Assembly (NCBI GenBank): GCA_016222825.1
Contig: JACRQF010000009.1
Span: 1,116,001-1,180,000, forward strand
Direction of reading: 5' to 3'
DNA length: 64,000 bases
DNA from: Verrucomicrobiota bacterium
GTDB lineage: Bacteria; Verrucomicrobiota; Verrucomicrobiia; CAIQCK01
Part shown: positions 36,547 through 45,789 of the stretch, in pieces
Position numbering within the stretch: the first letter of the stretch is position 1
Layout: every line of letters starts with the position of its first letter
Position numbers and translations under genes: made by a program
The notes under the pieces: model-generated
Databases searched by the model: none
Told to the model about the DNA's origin: nothing
The model's input: only the letters and a program-made list of their open reading frames with translations

Positions 36547-37170
36547 TCATCGCGCCTCGAACACCGGCAGCGACAGCTTCCAGTAGATCGCCGCCAAGCG
36601 CAGCACCAGCACCAGCCCCGCGCCAGTCAGCGTCGTTAGCGAATCGCCGGCGCCCAGGTCGTGCAGCCCCACGCACGCCACCGCGCCGCACAACGATGCC
36701 GTCGCATAGAGGCGGATTTCCGGCCGGAACACCATCGGCACCTCGCTCGTGAGCACGTCGCGCGCGATGCCGCCCGCCACGCCCGTAACCACGCCGAGCA
36801 ACACCGCCACCGGCGGCGAGAAATGAAGCGCCACGCCTTTCTGTGTGCCGAGCATGGTGAAGAACGCCAGCGCCAGCGCGTCCGCCACCAGCAACGCGCG
36901 GTGCGGCAGCTTCCAGAAGCGGGCGGCGAAGAACGTCAGCAGCGCCGCCAAAGTGGCGTTGATCAGCAGCCCCGGCCCGCGCAGCCAGACCACCGGTAAA
37001 TCGCCCACGAGCACGTCGCGCACCGTGCCGCCGCCAAACGCCGTCACCAGCGCCAGCACCAGCACGCCGAATAAATCAATCTTCTTGCCGCGCGCCGCCA
37101 GCACGCCGGTGATGGCGGAGACGAACACGCCGAAGTGTTCCAGCAGCAGTTGAGGCGACGGCAGACTCAT
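36547..37170 (-). CDS. TRIC/UPF0126 family seven-helix membrane channel
   Basis: About 207 residues with two repeats of the UPF0126 motif: TAFGGGTVRDVLVGDLP and TGVAGGIARDVLTSEVP. These glycine/arginine hairpins line the pore in trimeric intracellular cation channel homologues. Start ATG at 37170, with GGAG upstream; the GTG 12 nt earlier is possible. Lies 16 bp downstream of tdh on the same strand. Confidence 0.9.
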   Translation of the reverse strand: MSLPSPQLLLEHFGVFVSAITGVLAARGKKIDLFGVLVLALVTAFGGGTVRDVLVGDLPVVWLRGPGLLINATLAALLTFFAARFWKLPHRALLVADALALAFFTMLGTQKGVALHFSPPVAVLLGVVTGVAGGIARDVLTSEVPMVFRPEIRLYATASLCGAVACVGLHDLGAGDSLTTLTGAGLVLVLRLAAIYWKLSLPVFEAR

Positions 37171-37186
37171 GGCGACTCGCACTCCA

Positions 37187-38212
37187 TCATGTCCAGTTCA
37201 AAACGACCTTGCCCGAACGGCCACCGTTCATCACCTCAAAACCTCTCTCAAACTCCGTGTAGTGGAACCGGTGTGTGATCACCGGCCGGATGTCGAGGCC
37301 GCTCTCCAGCATCACGGTCATCTTATACCACGTTTCATACATCTCGCGGCCATAAATGCCTTTGACGGTAAGCATGTTGAAGATGACCGTGTTCCAGTCA
37401 ATCGCCATCGCCTCCGGCGGAATGCCCAGCATCGCGATCTTCGCGCCGTGGCTCATGTTCGCCAGCATGTCGCGGAACGCCGCCGCGTTGCCCGACATCT
37501 CCAGCCCGACGTCGAAGCCCTCCTTCATGCCGAGCTGCTTTTGCACGTCCTTCAACGAACGCTCGCGCGGGTCCACCGCCAGCGTCACGCCCATCTTCCG
37601 GGCCAGCTCCAGCCGCCACGGATTCACGTCGGTGATGACGACGTAACGCGCGCCGGCGTGCCGCGCCACCGCTGCCGCCATGATGCCGATCGGTCCCGCG
37701 CCGGTGACGAGCACGTCCTCGCCGAGCACCGGAAACGAAAGCGCCGTGTGCACCGCATTGCCGAACGGGTCGAAGATGGAGGCCACGTCGCGGTCAATGC
37801 CGTTGCTGTGGACCCAGACGTTGGTCATCGGCAGCGAGAGATACTCGGCAAACGCGCCGGGCCGGTTCACGCCAACGCCCTTGGTGTCCGCGCAGAGATG
37901 CCGCCGGCCGGCGAGACAGTTGCGGCACCGGCCACAAACCACATGCCCCTCGCCGCTGACGACTTGTCCGGGGAAGAAATCCTTCACGTTCGAGCCGACC
38001 TCGACGATCTCGCCGACGAACTCGTGGCCGACCACCAGCGGCACGGGGATCGTCTTCTGTGCCCAAGCGTCCCAATTGTAGATATGGAGGTCGGTGCCGC
38101 AGATGCCGGTGCGGTCCACGCGTATCAGCACGTCATTCAGCCCGATCTCCGGCTTCGGCACGTCTTCCAGCCAGAGTCCGGGTTGCGATTGTCGTTTCAC
38201 CAATGCCTTCAT
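37187..38212 (-). CDS. tdh: L-threonine 3-dehydrogenase
   Basis: 341 residues, the canonical length. Zinc medium-chain dehydrogenase: catalytic zinc Cys in [14 protein letters not shown], structural zinc CGRCRNC, NAD fold [18 protein letters not shown]. Oxidises threonine to 2-amino-3-ketobutyrate, which kbl (45790-46974) would cleave to glycine and acetyl-CoA. Start has AGGAG upstream. Divergent from the XRE-cupin regulator, so likely regulated by it. Confidence 0.96.
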   Translation of the reverse strand: MKALVKRQSQPGLWLEDVPKPEIGLNDVLIRVDRTGICGTDLHIYNWDAWAQKTIPVPLVVGHEFVGEIVEVGSNVKDFFPGQVVSGEGHVVCGRCRNCLAGRRHLCADTKGVGVNRPGAFAEYLSLPMTNVWVHSNGIDRDVASIFDPFGNAVHTALSFPVLGEDVLVTGAGPIGIMAAAVARHAGARYVVITDVNPWRLELARKMGVTLAVDPRERSLKDVQKQLGMKEGFDVGLEMSGNAAAFRDMLANMSHGAKIAMLGIPPEAMAIDWNTVIFNMLTVKGIYGREMYETWYKMTVMLESGLDIRPVITHRFHYTEFERGFEVMNGGRSGKVVLNWT

Positions 38213-38265
38213 CGTGCGTTCTCCTGTTGGCCGGCGGAAAATGGATTGCCAAGCCGGCCGCTTGT

Positions 38266-38299
38266 CTGCACTATCTCCAACATCACAGAATAGTGTGCA
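38266..38299. promoter_or_regulatory. Inverted repeat in the tdh/regulator intergenic region
   Basis: GCACTAT and ATAGTG-TGC arms flank a ~15-bp centre in the 144-bp gap between the divergent tdh and XRE-cupin genes. Candidate operator for the regulator; the arms are judged by eye. Confidence 0.35.
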
Positions 38300-38341
38300 G
38301 GATATTGAACACACGAAACTCCATGATGCAAGAGCTATTTC

Positions 38342-38351
38342 CAATATATTG
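38342..38351. promoter_or_regulatory. Perfect 10-bp palindrome abutting the XRE-cupin start
   Basis: CAATATATTG ends 5 nt before the ATG at 38357, where a Shine-Dalgarno would be. A related ATATTGA half occurs at 38302. It may be an autoregulatory operator. Confidence 0.4.
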
Positions 38352-38356
38352 ACGCC

Positions 38357-38956
38357 ATGAGCAAGCCTGTCCCCGCCAAGCCCAAGCAGGCTCCGGCCGC
38401 CGACCCGGTCAGCAGCCATCTTTGCCGCCGTTTGAAACAGCTCCGCGCCGAGCGCGGCTGGTCGCTCGACGCGCTGGCCAAGGCATCCGGCGTCAGCCGC
38501 TCCATGCTCAGCCAGATCGAGCGTGCCAAGGCCAACCCCACGCTCGCCGTCGCCTTCCGCATCGCCCGCGCCTTTGGCATGACGCTCGGCGCGCTGGTGG
38601 AGACGCCCGGCGCGACCTCCGCCGTCGAAGTCATCCGCGCCGACGACCACGCCTACCACTACCGTTCCGACAAGAACTGCCGCATCCGGACGCTCTCTCC
38701 GCTGAACCTGGAGAAGGACGTGGAGTTCTACGAAGTGCGCCTCGTCGAAGGCGGCGAGTTGCGCAGCAGCCCGCACTTTGAGGGCACTCGCGAGTTCCTC
38801 ACCGTTCAAAAGGGCCGCGTCCGTGTCGAGTCGGCCAGCGATGCTGAAGAGCTGTCGCCCGGCGACTCCGCCACCTACCGTGCCGATGTGCCGCACGCCA
38901 TCGTCAACGCCGGCAAAGGCGAGGCCGTTGTCTTCCTCGTGGACATCTATAGGTAG
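38357..38956 (+). CDS. XRE-family transcriptional regulator with C-terminal cupin
   Basis: 199 residues. Helix-turn-helix at ~25-80 ([40 protein letters not shown]) and a cupin_2 beta-barrel in the last ~85 residues ([38 protein letters not shown]). This is the PuuR/SutR-like architecture, with ligand sensing by the cupin. Divergent from tdh, so threonine or amine catabolism is the likely target. ATG lacks a Shine-Dalgarno. Confidence 0.92.
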   Translation: MSKPVPAKPKQAPAADPVSSHLCRRLKQLRAERGWSLDALAKASGVSRSMLSQIERAKANPTLAVAFRIARAFGMTLGALVETPGATSAVEVIRADDHAYHYRSDKNCRIRTLSPLNLEKDVEFYEVRLVEGGELRSSPHFEGTREFLTVQKGRVRVESASDAEELSPGDSATYRADVPHAIVNAGKGEAVVFLVDIYR

Positions 38957-38977
38957 GCCGTTCAGCGGCGGTCAGGT

Positions 38978-40948
38978 TTATTTCACAATCAGCGTCGCGG
39001 CGCTCATCGGCTCCAGCGCGATCTCGCAACGACCGTTTGTCGCGGTCGTCGGCTTGATCTGGCCGCGCTGAAGCAACTGAAGCTTGGAACGAGCCGGCAC
39101 GCCAACGGTGACGGTAGCGAATTCCTTCGGGTCCGGGTTGGCCAGCAGAACGTAACGTCGGCCAGCGTCGTCGGCGCGCGTAGCGACCTGCACGGCCTCG
39201 CGGCTCGGCTTCACGTCGAGCTTCGGAGGCTTCACGGCGGAAAGCAGGGCGGGGAAAAGCTGCTTCACCTCATTGCCGACGACGAGCATGTCCGCCCAGC
39301 GTTTGTCGAAGCCGAGCCGGTCGCGCTGCAAATCGAAGTAGCTGTAGTAAACGAGACCGCTCGCACCGTGGATGAGGCAGAGGTAGGTCATTACCAATTC
39401 CTCGTCGAGTGTCGGCGCGCGGAGCTTGTCGGCGCGCTCCTTGCGGTAGCAAGCCCAATCCATCGCCTGCGGCACCATCCATAATGGCCGGAGACCATCT
39501 GATACCGCCGCGCATTTCTGCGTCCAGTCTGCCGCCATCGTCGCCGGCCGGTCGCTCACAGGATAAGGGTCGGCGCCGAGCACGTCGGCGGAGTTGAGGT
39601 AGCCGTAAAACTCCTCCACCTGGTAAAGCACGGCCCACGTCGGATGATTCGGGTCGAGTTGCCGCACGAGCCGCTGGCGCGCGTCGAGCCGGTCGCGCAT
39701 CGTCAGCGGCAATTCGTCGTTCAGATACCACGCCAGCAGCGCCGGGTGATCGCGAAAGAGCGGAACGATGCCGCGCACGATAGCTTCCTCGCCGCGGAAA
39801 CCAAGCACGGGTTCGTAATAGCCCGCCGTGCCAGCGAAGACGTCCTTGATCGAGTAGATGATCTTCAGTTTGCGCCCGGCAAGAGCGTCGAGGTAGGCGC
39901 GAACCTTTTCAACGCCGTTAACGTTGATGCCGTAGCACATGATCGTGTTGAACGGGCTGGCGGCGATGCGGTCGAGGTGCTCCTCAAAGTTTTTCGTTGT
40001 TGGCCCCGGCCCGAAATACCAGCCGAGCGGGAAGAAGGGCTTGCCGTTGACGAGGGTCCGGTTGCGCTCGTCGAGAAACACGGTCGGCTGCGGTGCGCCG
40101 GCAGGGAGCTTGTGCACCTCGAACTCCTGCCGGCCGAGCGAGGTTCCATCCGGCGCGGACAACTCGACGCGCACGATGTAATCGCCGACCGCCAGTGGTT
40201 TCGCGTCGAACGTCACGTCGTTGTAGCCGGCTTTCGGCTGCTTGATGCGTTGTTCGCGGAGCATCCTGTCGCCGGAGAGCAGCGAGCAGACAAGCGTCGT
40301 CTGCTCCGGCTTGAGCGCGCCTTTCATGTAGGCGCTGAGCTTGGCGCGCACGATCACGCGCTGGTCGGCGGCGTTTTTCGGCAGACGGCCGCGGTAGTTC
40401 GGTTTCAGCAACGCCGCGTCGAGCGCGGGCGGGTAATGCTCGGTCACGCTGACGTCGTCGAACCACGCCGTGCCGGTCATGCCTTTGCGCAGGTAAAGCT
40501 GGACGCGGACGCTGGTCGCTTCCTTCGGGATCGGCGCGGTGACGCTCTCGACGTGAAACCAATTCTGATCGCCCTTTTTGCCGGAGGCGTAGCTGCCGCC
40601 GAGCCAGCCTTTGGGGCCGCTCCACTCCATGCAGATCGTCGCGCCGGTATCCTCGCCCTGCACGCCGCGGGTCTTGACCCACGCGCTGTAGTGATACTTC
40701 ATGCCTGGCCGGAACGGAATCGCCTGCGACGCGAGCAGGTAGCTCGCCTTGTTCGTGTTGACCAGCCGCAAGCTGTGCGTTCCAGCGTGAGCAGCATCGT
40801 CCACGACGCTAAACGTCCTCGGTAAACTCCAGTTGGTTTTTCCATCCTCGAATCCGGCGTTGCGAACGAGATTGGTTTCTTCTGACGAGAACGCAGTTCC
40901 GGCGATCAACGTCATCGCGGCGGCGAACAACCAACGAGGCAAGCGCAT
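38978..40948 (-). CDS. Secreted glycoside hydrolase with N-terminal carbohydrate-binding domain
   Basis: 656 residues with a signal peptide (MRLPRWLFAAAMTLIAGTAFS). Residues ~25-170 form a carbohydrate-binding beta-sandwich (NLVRNAGFEDGKTNWSLPR, AWFDDVSVTEH). A TIM barrel follows (PFFPLGWYFGPGP; LLAWYLNDELPL; YVLL), resembling GH2/GH42-type enzymes. The Glu in LNDEL is a good candidate for acid/base. The start has AAAGGAG at ~8 nt. The ribosome site lies inside the 3' end of the hydrogenase-protease gene (stop 4 bp away). Family number uncertain. Confidence 0.75.
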   Translation of the reverse strand: MRLPRWLFAAAMTLIAGTAFSSEETNLVRNAGFEDGKTNWSLPRTFSVVDDAAHAGTHSLRLVNTNKASYLLASQAIPFRPGMKYHYSAWVKTRGVQGEDTGATICMEWSGPKGWLGGSYASGKKGDQNWFHVESVTAPIPKEATSVRVQLYLRKGMTGTAWFDDVSVTEHYPPALDAALLKPNYRGRLPKNAADQRVIVRAKLSAYMKGALKPEQTTLVCSLLSGDRMLREQRIKQPKAGYNDVTFDAKPLAVGDYIVRVELSAPDGTSLGRQEFEVHKLPAGAPQPTVFLDERNRTLVNGKPFFPLGWYFGPGPTTKNFEEHLDRIAASPFNTIMCYGINVNGVEKVRAYLDALAGRKLKIIYSIKDVFAGTAGYYEPVLGFRGEEAIVRGIVPLFRDHPALLAWYLNDELPLTMRDRLDARQRLVRQLDPNHPTWAVLYQVEEFYGYLNSADVLGADPYPVSDRPATMAADWTQKCAAVSDGLRPLWMVPQAMDWACYRKERADKLRAPTLDEELVMTYLCLIHGASGLVYYSYFDLQRDRLGFDKRWADMLVVGNEVKQLFPALLSAVKPPKLDVKPSREAVQVATRADDAGRRYVLLANPDPKEFATVTVGVPARSKLQLLQRGQIKPTTATNGRCEIALEPMSAATLIVK

Positions 40949-40952
40949 ATCG

Positions 40953-41420
40953 TTACTCCTTTGTTGCTGGCGGCTGGCCCAGCGCGGCGCAGACGCGGTC
41001 GCAGAGGGCGGGGATGGCGTCGCGGACGGCAGGCGTCATCTCGCCGCCGATAGTATGCGGGTCGGCCACCTCGACGGCGAAGATGCGAAAGTTCTTGGGA
41101 AATTCCAGTTCAAGTTCCTTGGCCATCGCGATCATCTCCGGCAGGCCCGTGAAGTGCGGCGACGCGCCTTGGATCGGCGCAAGCTCGTCGGGGTTGATCT
41201 CGATGACCGTGCCGGGCGCGTGTTTTCCGGTCATGACGGCGTCGAGCAGGATGGCGCGCTCGTAGCCGATGAACAGCTCCAGCAGCGCCACGCCGTGCCA
41301 CGACGTTTCCTGCACATCCGCGACGTTGCCCAACCGATCCTTGAGGGCGCGCGCCGCCAGAATGCCGACGGCATCGTCGGCGAGGATGTCGTTGCCCAAA
41401 CCAAGCACCAGCGTCTTCAT
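40953..41420 (-). CDS. HyaD/HycI-like hydrogenase maturation protease
   Basis: About 155 residues. LVLGLGNDILADDAVG carries the conserved Asp nickel-ligand region, and ILLDAVMTGKHAPGTV and FAVEVADPHTIGGEMTP match the family. It removes the C-terminal peptide of the [NiFe]-hydrogenase large subunit after nickel insertion. No hydrogenase gene is visible here, and the next gene is a glycosidase in tandem. Start ATG at 41420; a GTG 9 nt upstream is possible. Confidence 0.88.
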   Translation of the reverse strand: MKTLVLGLGNDILADDAVGILAARALKDRLGNVADVQETSWHGVALLELFIGYERAILLDAVMTGKHAPGTVIEINPDELAPIQGASPHFTGLPEMIAMAKELELEFPKNFRIFAVEVADPHTIGGEMTPAVRDAIPALCDRVCAALGQPPATKE

Positions 41421-41459
41421 CGTTTGCACCAGCCCACGCTATCAGGTCGCGCGGTCGGG

Positions 41460-44400
41460 TCAAGGCGCGGGGCGTGTGAACGTGCCTTTGCCGGCGACCT
41501 CGCGGACCTCCACACTGTGGAAGACGGTCTGGACGTTGCAGGAGCCGATGCCGAGGACTTTCTTGTTGGGCAGCTGGTGGTAAGCGCCTTCCTGCAACGG
41601 GCCGTATTCGGGCTTCCATGTGGTGATAAGTTTGTCGTCGAGGTAGGCTTTGACGGAGTCCTTGCGAACCTCGACTCGCGAGGTGTAGCGGCGGTTCAAC
41701 TGAAGGCACTCCTCGACCTTCACGCCGGTTGGATTTTTGTCGAAACGCTGGCCGTTGACGATGTCGTAGCCGAACCATGTGTTGCCGTGGGCGCCCATGA
41801 ACCATTTGAACTGCCGACCGTTTTTGGCGAGGATCAAGTTGGTGTCGCCCCAGCCGGAGTAGCGGGTCTTCATCTGGAAGTTCAGTCGCGTGAAGCTGAT
41901 TTGGAAGTCGTATTCCTCGGGCGGTTGGTAAGGCAGTTGCAGGCGCGCGCCGAAGACGATGTCGGAGGTGAGGCCGTCATCAACGCGGGACCATTTGCCC
42001 TCGACCGCATCCTGCTGCGGGTCAATCAGCGGCAGCAGGTTGATGGCGTTCTGCCAAGCAGCGTCGGCAGTGGCGGGAGCCGTGGAGTGCTGGAGTGTTG
42101 GAGTATTGGGTGCGGCGGGCAGCGCGCTGATGGCGAAGATGCCGGCGCGGCACTTCTCGGCCGCGAGAAGATCTTTACATTTGGGCGACACCGACGCAAA
42201 CGTGAAGGTGAGCGACTTGAGGACGCGTTGGGGGTCCACCGGCAAAGTCTCGGCCATCATATCAACCGGGTGCTTGCTAGCGTCCGACGCTGTGACTGCC
42301 GTCTCATTCTCCGTCAATGGCTCTTTGCGACGATCGCGAGCCCATGCTCGGGGATGAAGGATGTCTTTGCCATCATCGCCGATGTCATAGTGGAAGGTGA
42401 CGGAGACTTCCGCATCACCCGGCTCGCTGGCGTGCAGAAACGCCAGTCGCGCGAACTTCCGCTGCTGGCTCGCGGGCACGTCCATCGTGACGGTCGTGGG
42501 AATGTCTCTCCCACGATCGCGGCGATGATGCTGGATGCTGAGTAGAATGCAGTCGTCGCCAGGCCCAACGCGAAGCTGGAAGAAGCCCGTTGGATTTGCG
42601 CCGGGAATGGCTACGCGCCCATCGTCTGGCACGCTGGTCTTGTCGGATCCCCTGGCCCGCAACCATCCCGTCGTCACCCAAGAGTTTCCCGTAAGGCCGA
42701 ATGGCTGGTGGACAGGTTTATTCGATTCGGGGGCAATGGTGCTACGGTTGCAGGCGGCGGAGATGTCCAACGGAACCCAAGCCGCGTCGCCGGTGGACGT
42801 CGCCGGCGCGAGCTTCTTAACGAGCAGATTCCTGAACCACACCTGCATCGGTGGGCCAGCCATGATTTGGAGGGCGAGGGTTCCCGTTTTGGCGGCAGCG
42901 GCTGTTTCATCGGTGACGTCCACAGCCAGTTTGCCGTTGAGGTAATGCTGGAGACGATTACCGGACGCGATGATGACCAAGTCGTTCCAGTCATCGTCCC
43001 TGTAAGATGCCCTAACGTCTCTGGCGGAACTGATGGATTCCACGGCTTTCTGCGGGGTCGTGGGCGACTCACCCTCGCGAAGGACAACCCGCCGGCCGGA
43101 GTCGGCAAGAACGCTGCGGCCATCTTCCTCCCACAGCGTGCCCGACAAGTTCTTCCTGCCCCTGAACCCCAGGTCAGCCTGATACCCGCTGAGCATGAAA
43201 TACTCCCTGTCAACGACGCGACTGCGATACTGGACGCCGGAGTTGACGATGCCCTTCTCGTCGCCCGCGGCCAGCTTGAACTGTGCGCGCAATTCAAAGT
43301 CACTAAACTCGCCCGCCGTGCAGACCAAGAACGTATTCCGCTTGGCAGGCGTTTCATGTGTGGTCCTGCCGCAGATGGCACCGTCCTGGACGCTCCAAAA
43401 CTCCGGCCGGCCTTCCCAGCCCGTGAGGTCCTTGCCGTTGAACAACGACACGAAGCCCTCGGGAACCGCCTGCGCCGCAGCCTCGTCCACCGGCCTGATG
43501 CTGATGTTGCGGAAGCGGACGGGGCTGCCGTAGGACTGCAAACGGATCGGGCCGGGCGCGGCGCTCTCCGGCTCGCCCTTGCCGGTGCTCTTGGGAATCT
43601 CGACGTTGTCGTGGATGAGCTTGCCGTTGTGGACGACGCTGATGCGGGCGTTGGCGGTCTTGGCGTCGCTGGCGTCGAACTGCGCGGCGCGGAAGGTGAT
43701 GTCGAAACTCTGCCATTCATCCGGCGGCTTGCTGGCGTTTTCGGTCGGAGCCAAGAGGCCGAAGATAGCGCCGCAACCGCCCGTCCCGCCTGCCGGGCTG
43801 CCGAAGGAGTCAATAATCTGCAACTCGTAGCGACCTTGCAAATAGATGCCGCTGTTGCCCTGCTTGGCGTCGCGCGGCACGGCGAACTCGACGTGCAGTT
43901 TGAAATCCTGGAATTTCTCCCGCGTGTCGAGGTCGCCCTTGCCGGCCACCAGCACGCCGTCCTTCACCTCCCACTGGCAATCGCCGCCGTCGCGTTGCTG
44001 CCACGCCGACGTGTCGCGCCCGTCGAAGAGCACGCCAAACTTCGGCGAGGCGGCATGGCCGGGTTTGTCGAGCGGGACATAGACGACGTTGCGGAAGTAG
44101 CCGTTGGCTTTTGCAAAGAGCATTGGGTTCCCAGCCTGCGGCTGCGATGTGTCGTGAACAGTGCCAACCTTCTGACCGTCCACCGTCACGATCAGATCAT
44201 CGCCGACGGCACGCAGTTCCACACAAGCCCATTCGTCCGGCCCGTAAACACGAGGCAAAGGCCAGATGTTCAGACGAGCTGTCGTCTTATGCCCCCGAAC
44301 TGACGCAAGCTCCAGACTGCCATCGTTGGTCTTCATAGCGAGGCGATAGAAAATGCCAGTTTCGTCAGGCTGGTGCCGCAGACAGACCTGCGGACCGTCT

Positions 44401-45638
44401 GCATCCGGGTTCATCCGAATGTCGGCACGAATCATCGCGTCGCGGTTCTTGAGCTTACGATCAACAAGACTGCCACCATCCAGCCGAATCGCGTTATTCT
44501 CCCAACACCTGCCGGGTTCCCTCGGAATCTCATCCGGCGAATCCCATAGCCGGATGGCACCCGGTTGTAATTGATCCCGTTCTGCTTGCGTCGTCGAACT
44601 GGAATTCTTCCACGGCGACCAGAGTAACAGGCCGCCAAGCAGCAACACGGCCGCCGCAACAGCCCCGCCAATCACGAGTCCCGAATTACGAGTCACGGGT
44701 TTCGACTTACGCGCCTTGGGCGCGGGCTTTGGAGTCGGCGTCAGCAGTTGGGTCGGGTCACTGGGGCTGACGGGCGCGGCGGCGGGAACCGTCGCGGGCT
44801 TGAGCTTGTCATGCAGAGCGCGCAACTGCTCGATCAACTCCTCATAGCTTGCGGGGCGGCTGTTGCGGTTCTTCGCCAGCATCTTGCCGACGAGCAGGCC
44901 GAGCGGCATCGGGCATTGCGGCCAGACTTTGAAGATCGCCGGCGGCGGGTCGTTGACGTGCTTCATCATCACCACCATCGAGCTGTCGCCGCTGTAAGGC
45001 GTCTGGCCGGTGAGCATGTGGTAGAGCGTGCCGCCGAGACTGTAGATGTCGGTGCGGAAATCCATCTCCTTCGCGCCGGTGGCCTGCTCCGGGCTGATGT
45101 AATGCGGCGATCCCATCGCCGTGCCGGTCTGGGTGAGGCTCGTGGTCTGGCCACCAACGGTCTTGGCGAGGCCGAGGTCTCCGACTTTCACCTCGCCAGC
45201 TTTGGAGAGGAAGATGTTCTCCGGCTTAATGTCGCGGTGGATGAGCTTGGCGCGGTTCCAGGCGTATTGGAGCGCCTCGGCGACATAGACAGTGATGGCG
45301 ATGGCCTCGCGCGGGTCGAGCCGACCGTGCTGGGCGATGTGATCCCGGAGCGTCTGGCCATCCACGAATTCCATGGCGATGTAGTGCGTTCCCTCGCTCT
45401 CACCGGCGGAATAGACTTGCACGACATTGGGATGACTGAGGTTGGCGGCGGCGGCGGCTTCGCGCCGGAAGCGGGCGACGAAGTCCGGGTCGGACGCGAG
45501 GTCCGATGCCATGATCTTCAACGCCGCGAGCCGGTCGAGTTTCGTCTGGCGGGCCTTATAGACCGCGCCCATACCGCCCTGGCCGAGCTTGGCGATGATC
45601 TCGTAACCGGCAAATGTCTGTCCCGCAAGCGAACTCAT
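41460..45638 (-). CDS. Giant Ser/Thr protein kinase with two extracytoplasmic DUF1080 domains
   Basis: About 1392 residues. N-terminal PknB-type kinase at ~12-275: glycine loop LGQGGMGAVYKA, Lys41, catalytic HRDIKPEN, DLG replacing DFG, GSPHYISPEQ activation region. A single helix at ~321-340 (GGAVAAAVLLLGGLLLW) follows. Outside: a concanavalin-like unit (~385-520), two DUF1080/3-keto-disaccharide-hydrolase-type domains (~534-717 with LFDGRDTSAWQQ, ~728-942 with LFNGKDLTGWEG), an NPCBM-like region and a final beta-sandwich (~1240-1392). The membrane-proximal KPVTRNSG is encoded by a heptamer array (44671). A second short array at 42083 encodes NTPTLQHSTAP. The ATG has AGGGAG upstream. Divergent from kbl. 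A sensor-kinase role for carbohydrate is inferred. Confidence 0.87.
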   Translation of the reverse strand: MSSLAGQTFAGYEIIAKLGQGGMGAVYKARQTKLDRLAALKIMASDLASDPDFVARFRREAAAAANLSHPNVVQVYSAGESEGTHYIAMEFVDGQTLRDHIAQHGRLDPREAIAITVYVAEALQYAWNRAKLIHRDIKPENIFLSKAGEVKVGDLGLAKTVGGQTTSLTQTGTAMGSPHYISPEQATGAKEMDFRTDIYSLGGTLYHMLTGQTPYSGDSSMVVMMKHVNDPPPAIFKVWPQCPMPLGLLVGKMLAKNRNSRPASYEELIEQLRALHDKLKPATVPAAAPVSPSDPTQLLTPTPKPAPKARKSKPVTRNSGLVIGGAVAAAVLLLGGLLLWSPWKNSSSTTQAERDQLQPGAIRLWDSPDEIPREPGRCWENNAIRLDGGSLVDRKLKNRDAMIRADIRMNPDADGPQVCLRHQPDETGIFYRLAMKTNDGSLELASVRGHKTTARLNIWPLPRVYGPDEWACVELRAVGDDLIVTVDGQKVGTVHDTSQPQAGNPMLFAKANGYFRNVVYVPLDKPGHAASPKFGVLFDGRDTSAWQQRDGGDCQWEVKDGVLVAGKGDLDTREKFQDFKLHVEFAVPRDAKQGNSGIYLQGRYELQIIDSFGSPAGGTGGCGAIFGLLAPTENASKPPDEWQSFDITFRAAQFDASDAKTANARISVVHNGKLIHDNVEIPKSTGKGEPESAAPGPIRLQSYGSPVRFRNISIRPVDEAAAQAVPEGFVSLFNGKDLTGWEGRPEFWSVQDGAICGRTTHETPAKRNTFLVCTAGEFSDFELRAQFKLAAGDEKGIVNSGVQYRSRVVDREYFMLSGYQADLGFRGRKNLSGTLWEEDGRSVLADSGRRVVLREGESPTTPQKAVESISSARDVRASYRDDDWNDLVIIASGNRLQHYLNGKLAVDVTDETAAAAKTGTLALQIMAGPPMQVWFRNLLVKKLAPATSTGDAAWVPLDISAACNRSTIAPESNKPVHQPFGLTGNSWVTTGWLRARGSDKTSVPDDGRVAIPGANPTGFFQLRVGPGDDCILLSIQHHRRDRGRDIPTTVTMDVPASQQRKFARLAFLHASEPGDAEVSVTFHYDIGDDGKDILHPRAWARDRRKEPLTENETAVTASDASKHPVDMMAETLPVDPQRVLKSLTFTFASVSPKCKDLLAAEKCRAGIFAISALPAAPNTPTLQHSTAPATADAAWQNAINLLPLIDPQQDAVEGKWSRVDDGLTSDIVFGARLQLPYQPPEEYDFQISFTRLNFQMKTRYSGWGDTNLILAKNGRQFKWFMGAHGNTWFGYDIVNGQRFDKNPTGVKVEECLQLNRRYTSRVEVRKDSVKAYLDDKLITTWKPEYGPLQEGAYHQLPNKKVLGIGSCNVQTVFHSVEVREVAGKGTFTRPAP
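42083..42109. repeat. Intragenic short repeat in first kinase gene
   Basis: TGGAGTGC, TGGAGTGT, TGGAGTAT run with an 8-nt period. Minus-strand translation gives NTPTLQHSTAP between beta-domains. Confidence 0.65.
44671..44712. repeat. Intragenic heptamer array (six units) before the kinase transmembrane helix
   Basis: ATCACGA, GTCCCGA, ATTACGA, GTCACGG, GTTTCGA, CTTACGC in perfect 7-nt register over 42 nt. Translates on minus to the KSKPVTRNSGLV juxtamembrane segment. Units match those of the intergenic elements. Confidence 0.85.
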
Positions 45639-45789
45639 GCGTCTCTCCCTGTCGCCGCGAATCATCCTCCCGTCGTCGCCGCCGGTCAAGCCCCGGCTGG
45701 CCCTCGGCGCGACAGGAAGTTTTCCTTGCCGCTGCCGGAGGCGCGGTGTCAAATGCCGGTGACAACAGCAACTCAAACCCGGTCACACC

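Noticed and set aside
42708..44303. Plus-strand frame of 531 codons within the first giant kinase
   Set aside because: Antisense of the kinase ectodomain; no start signal or motif.
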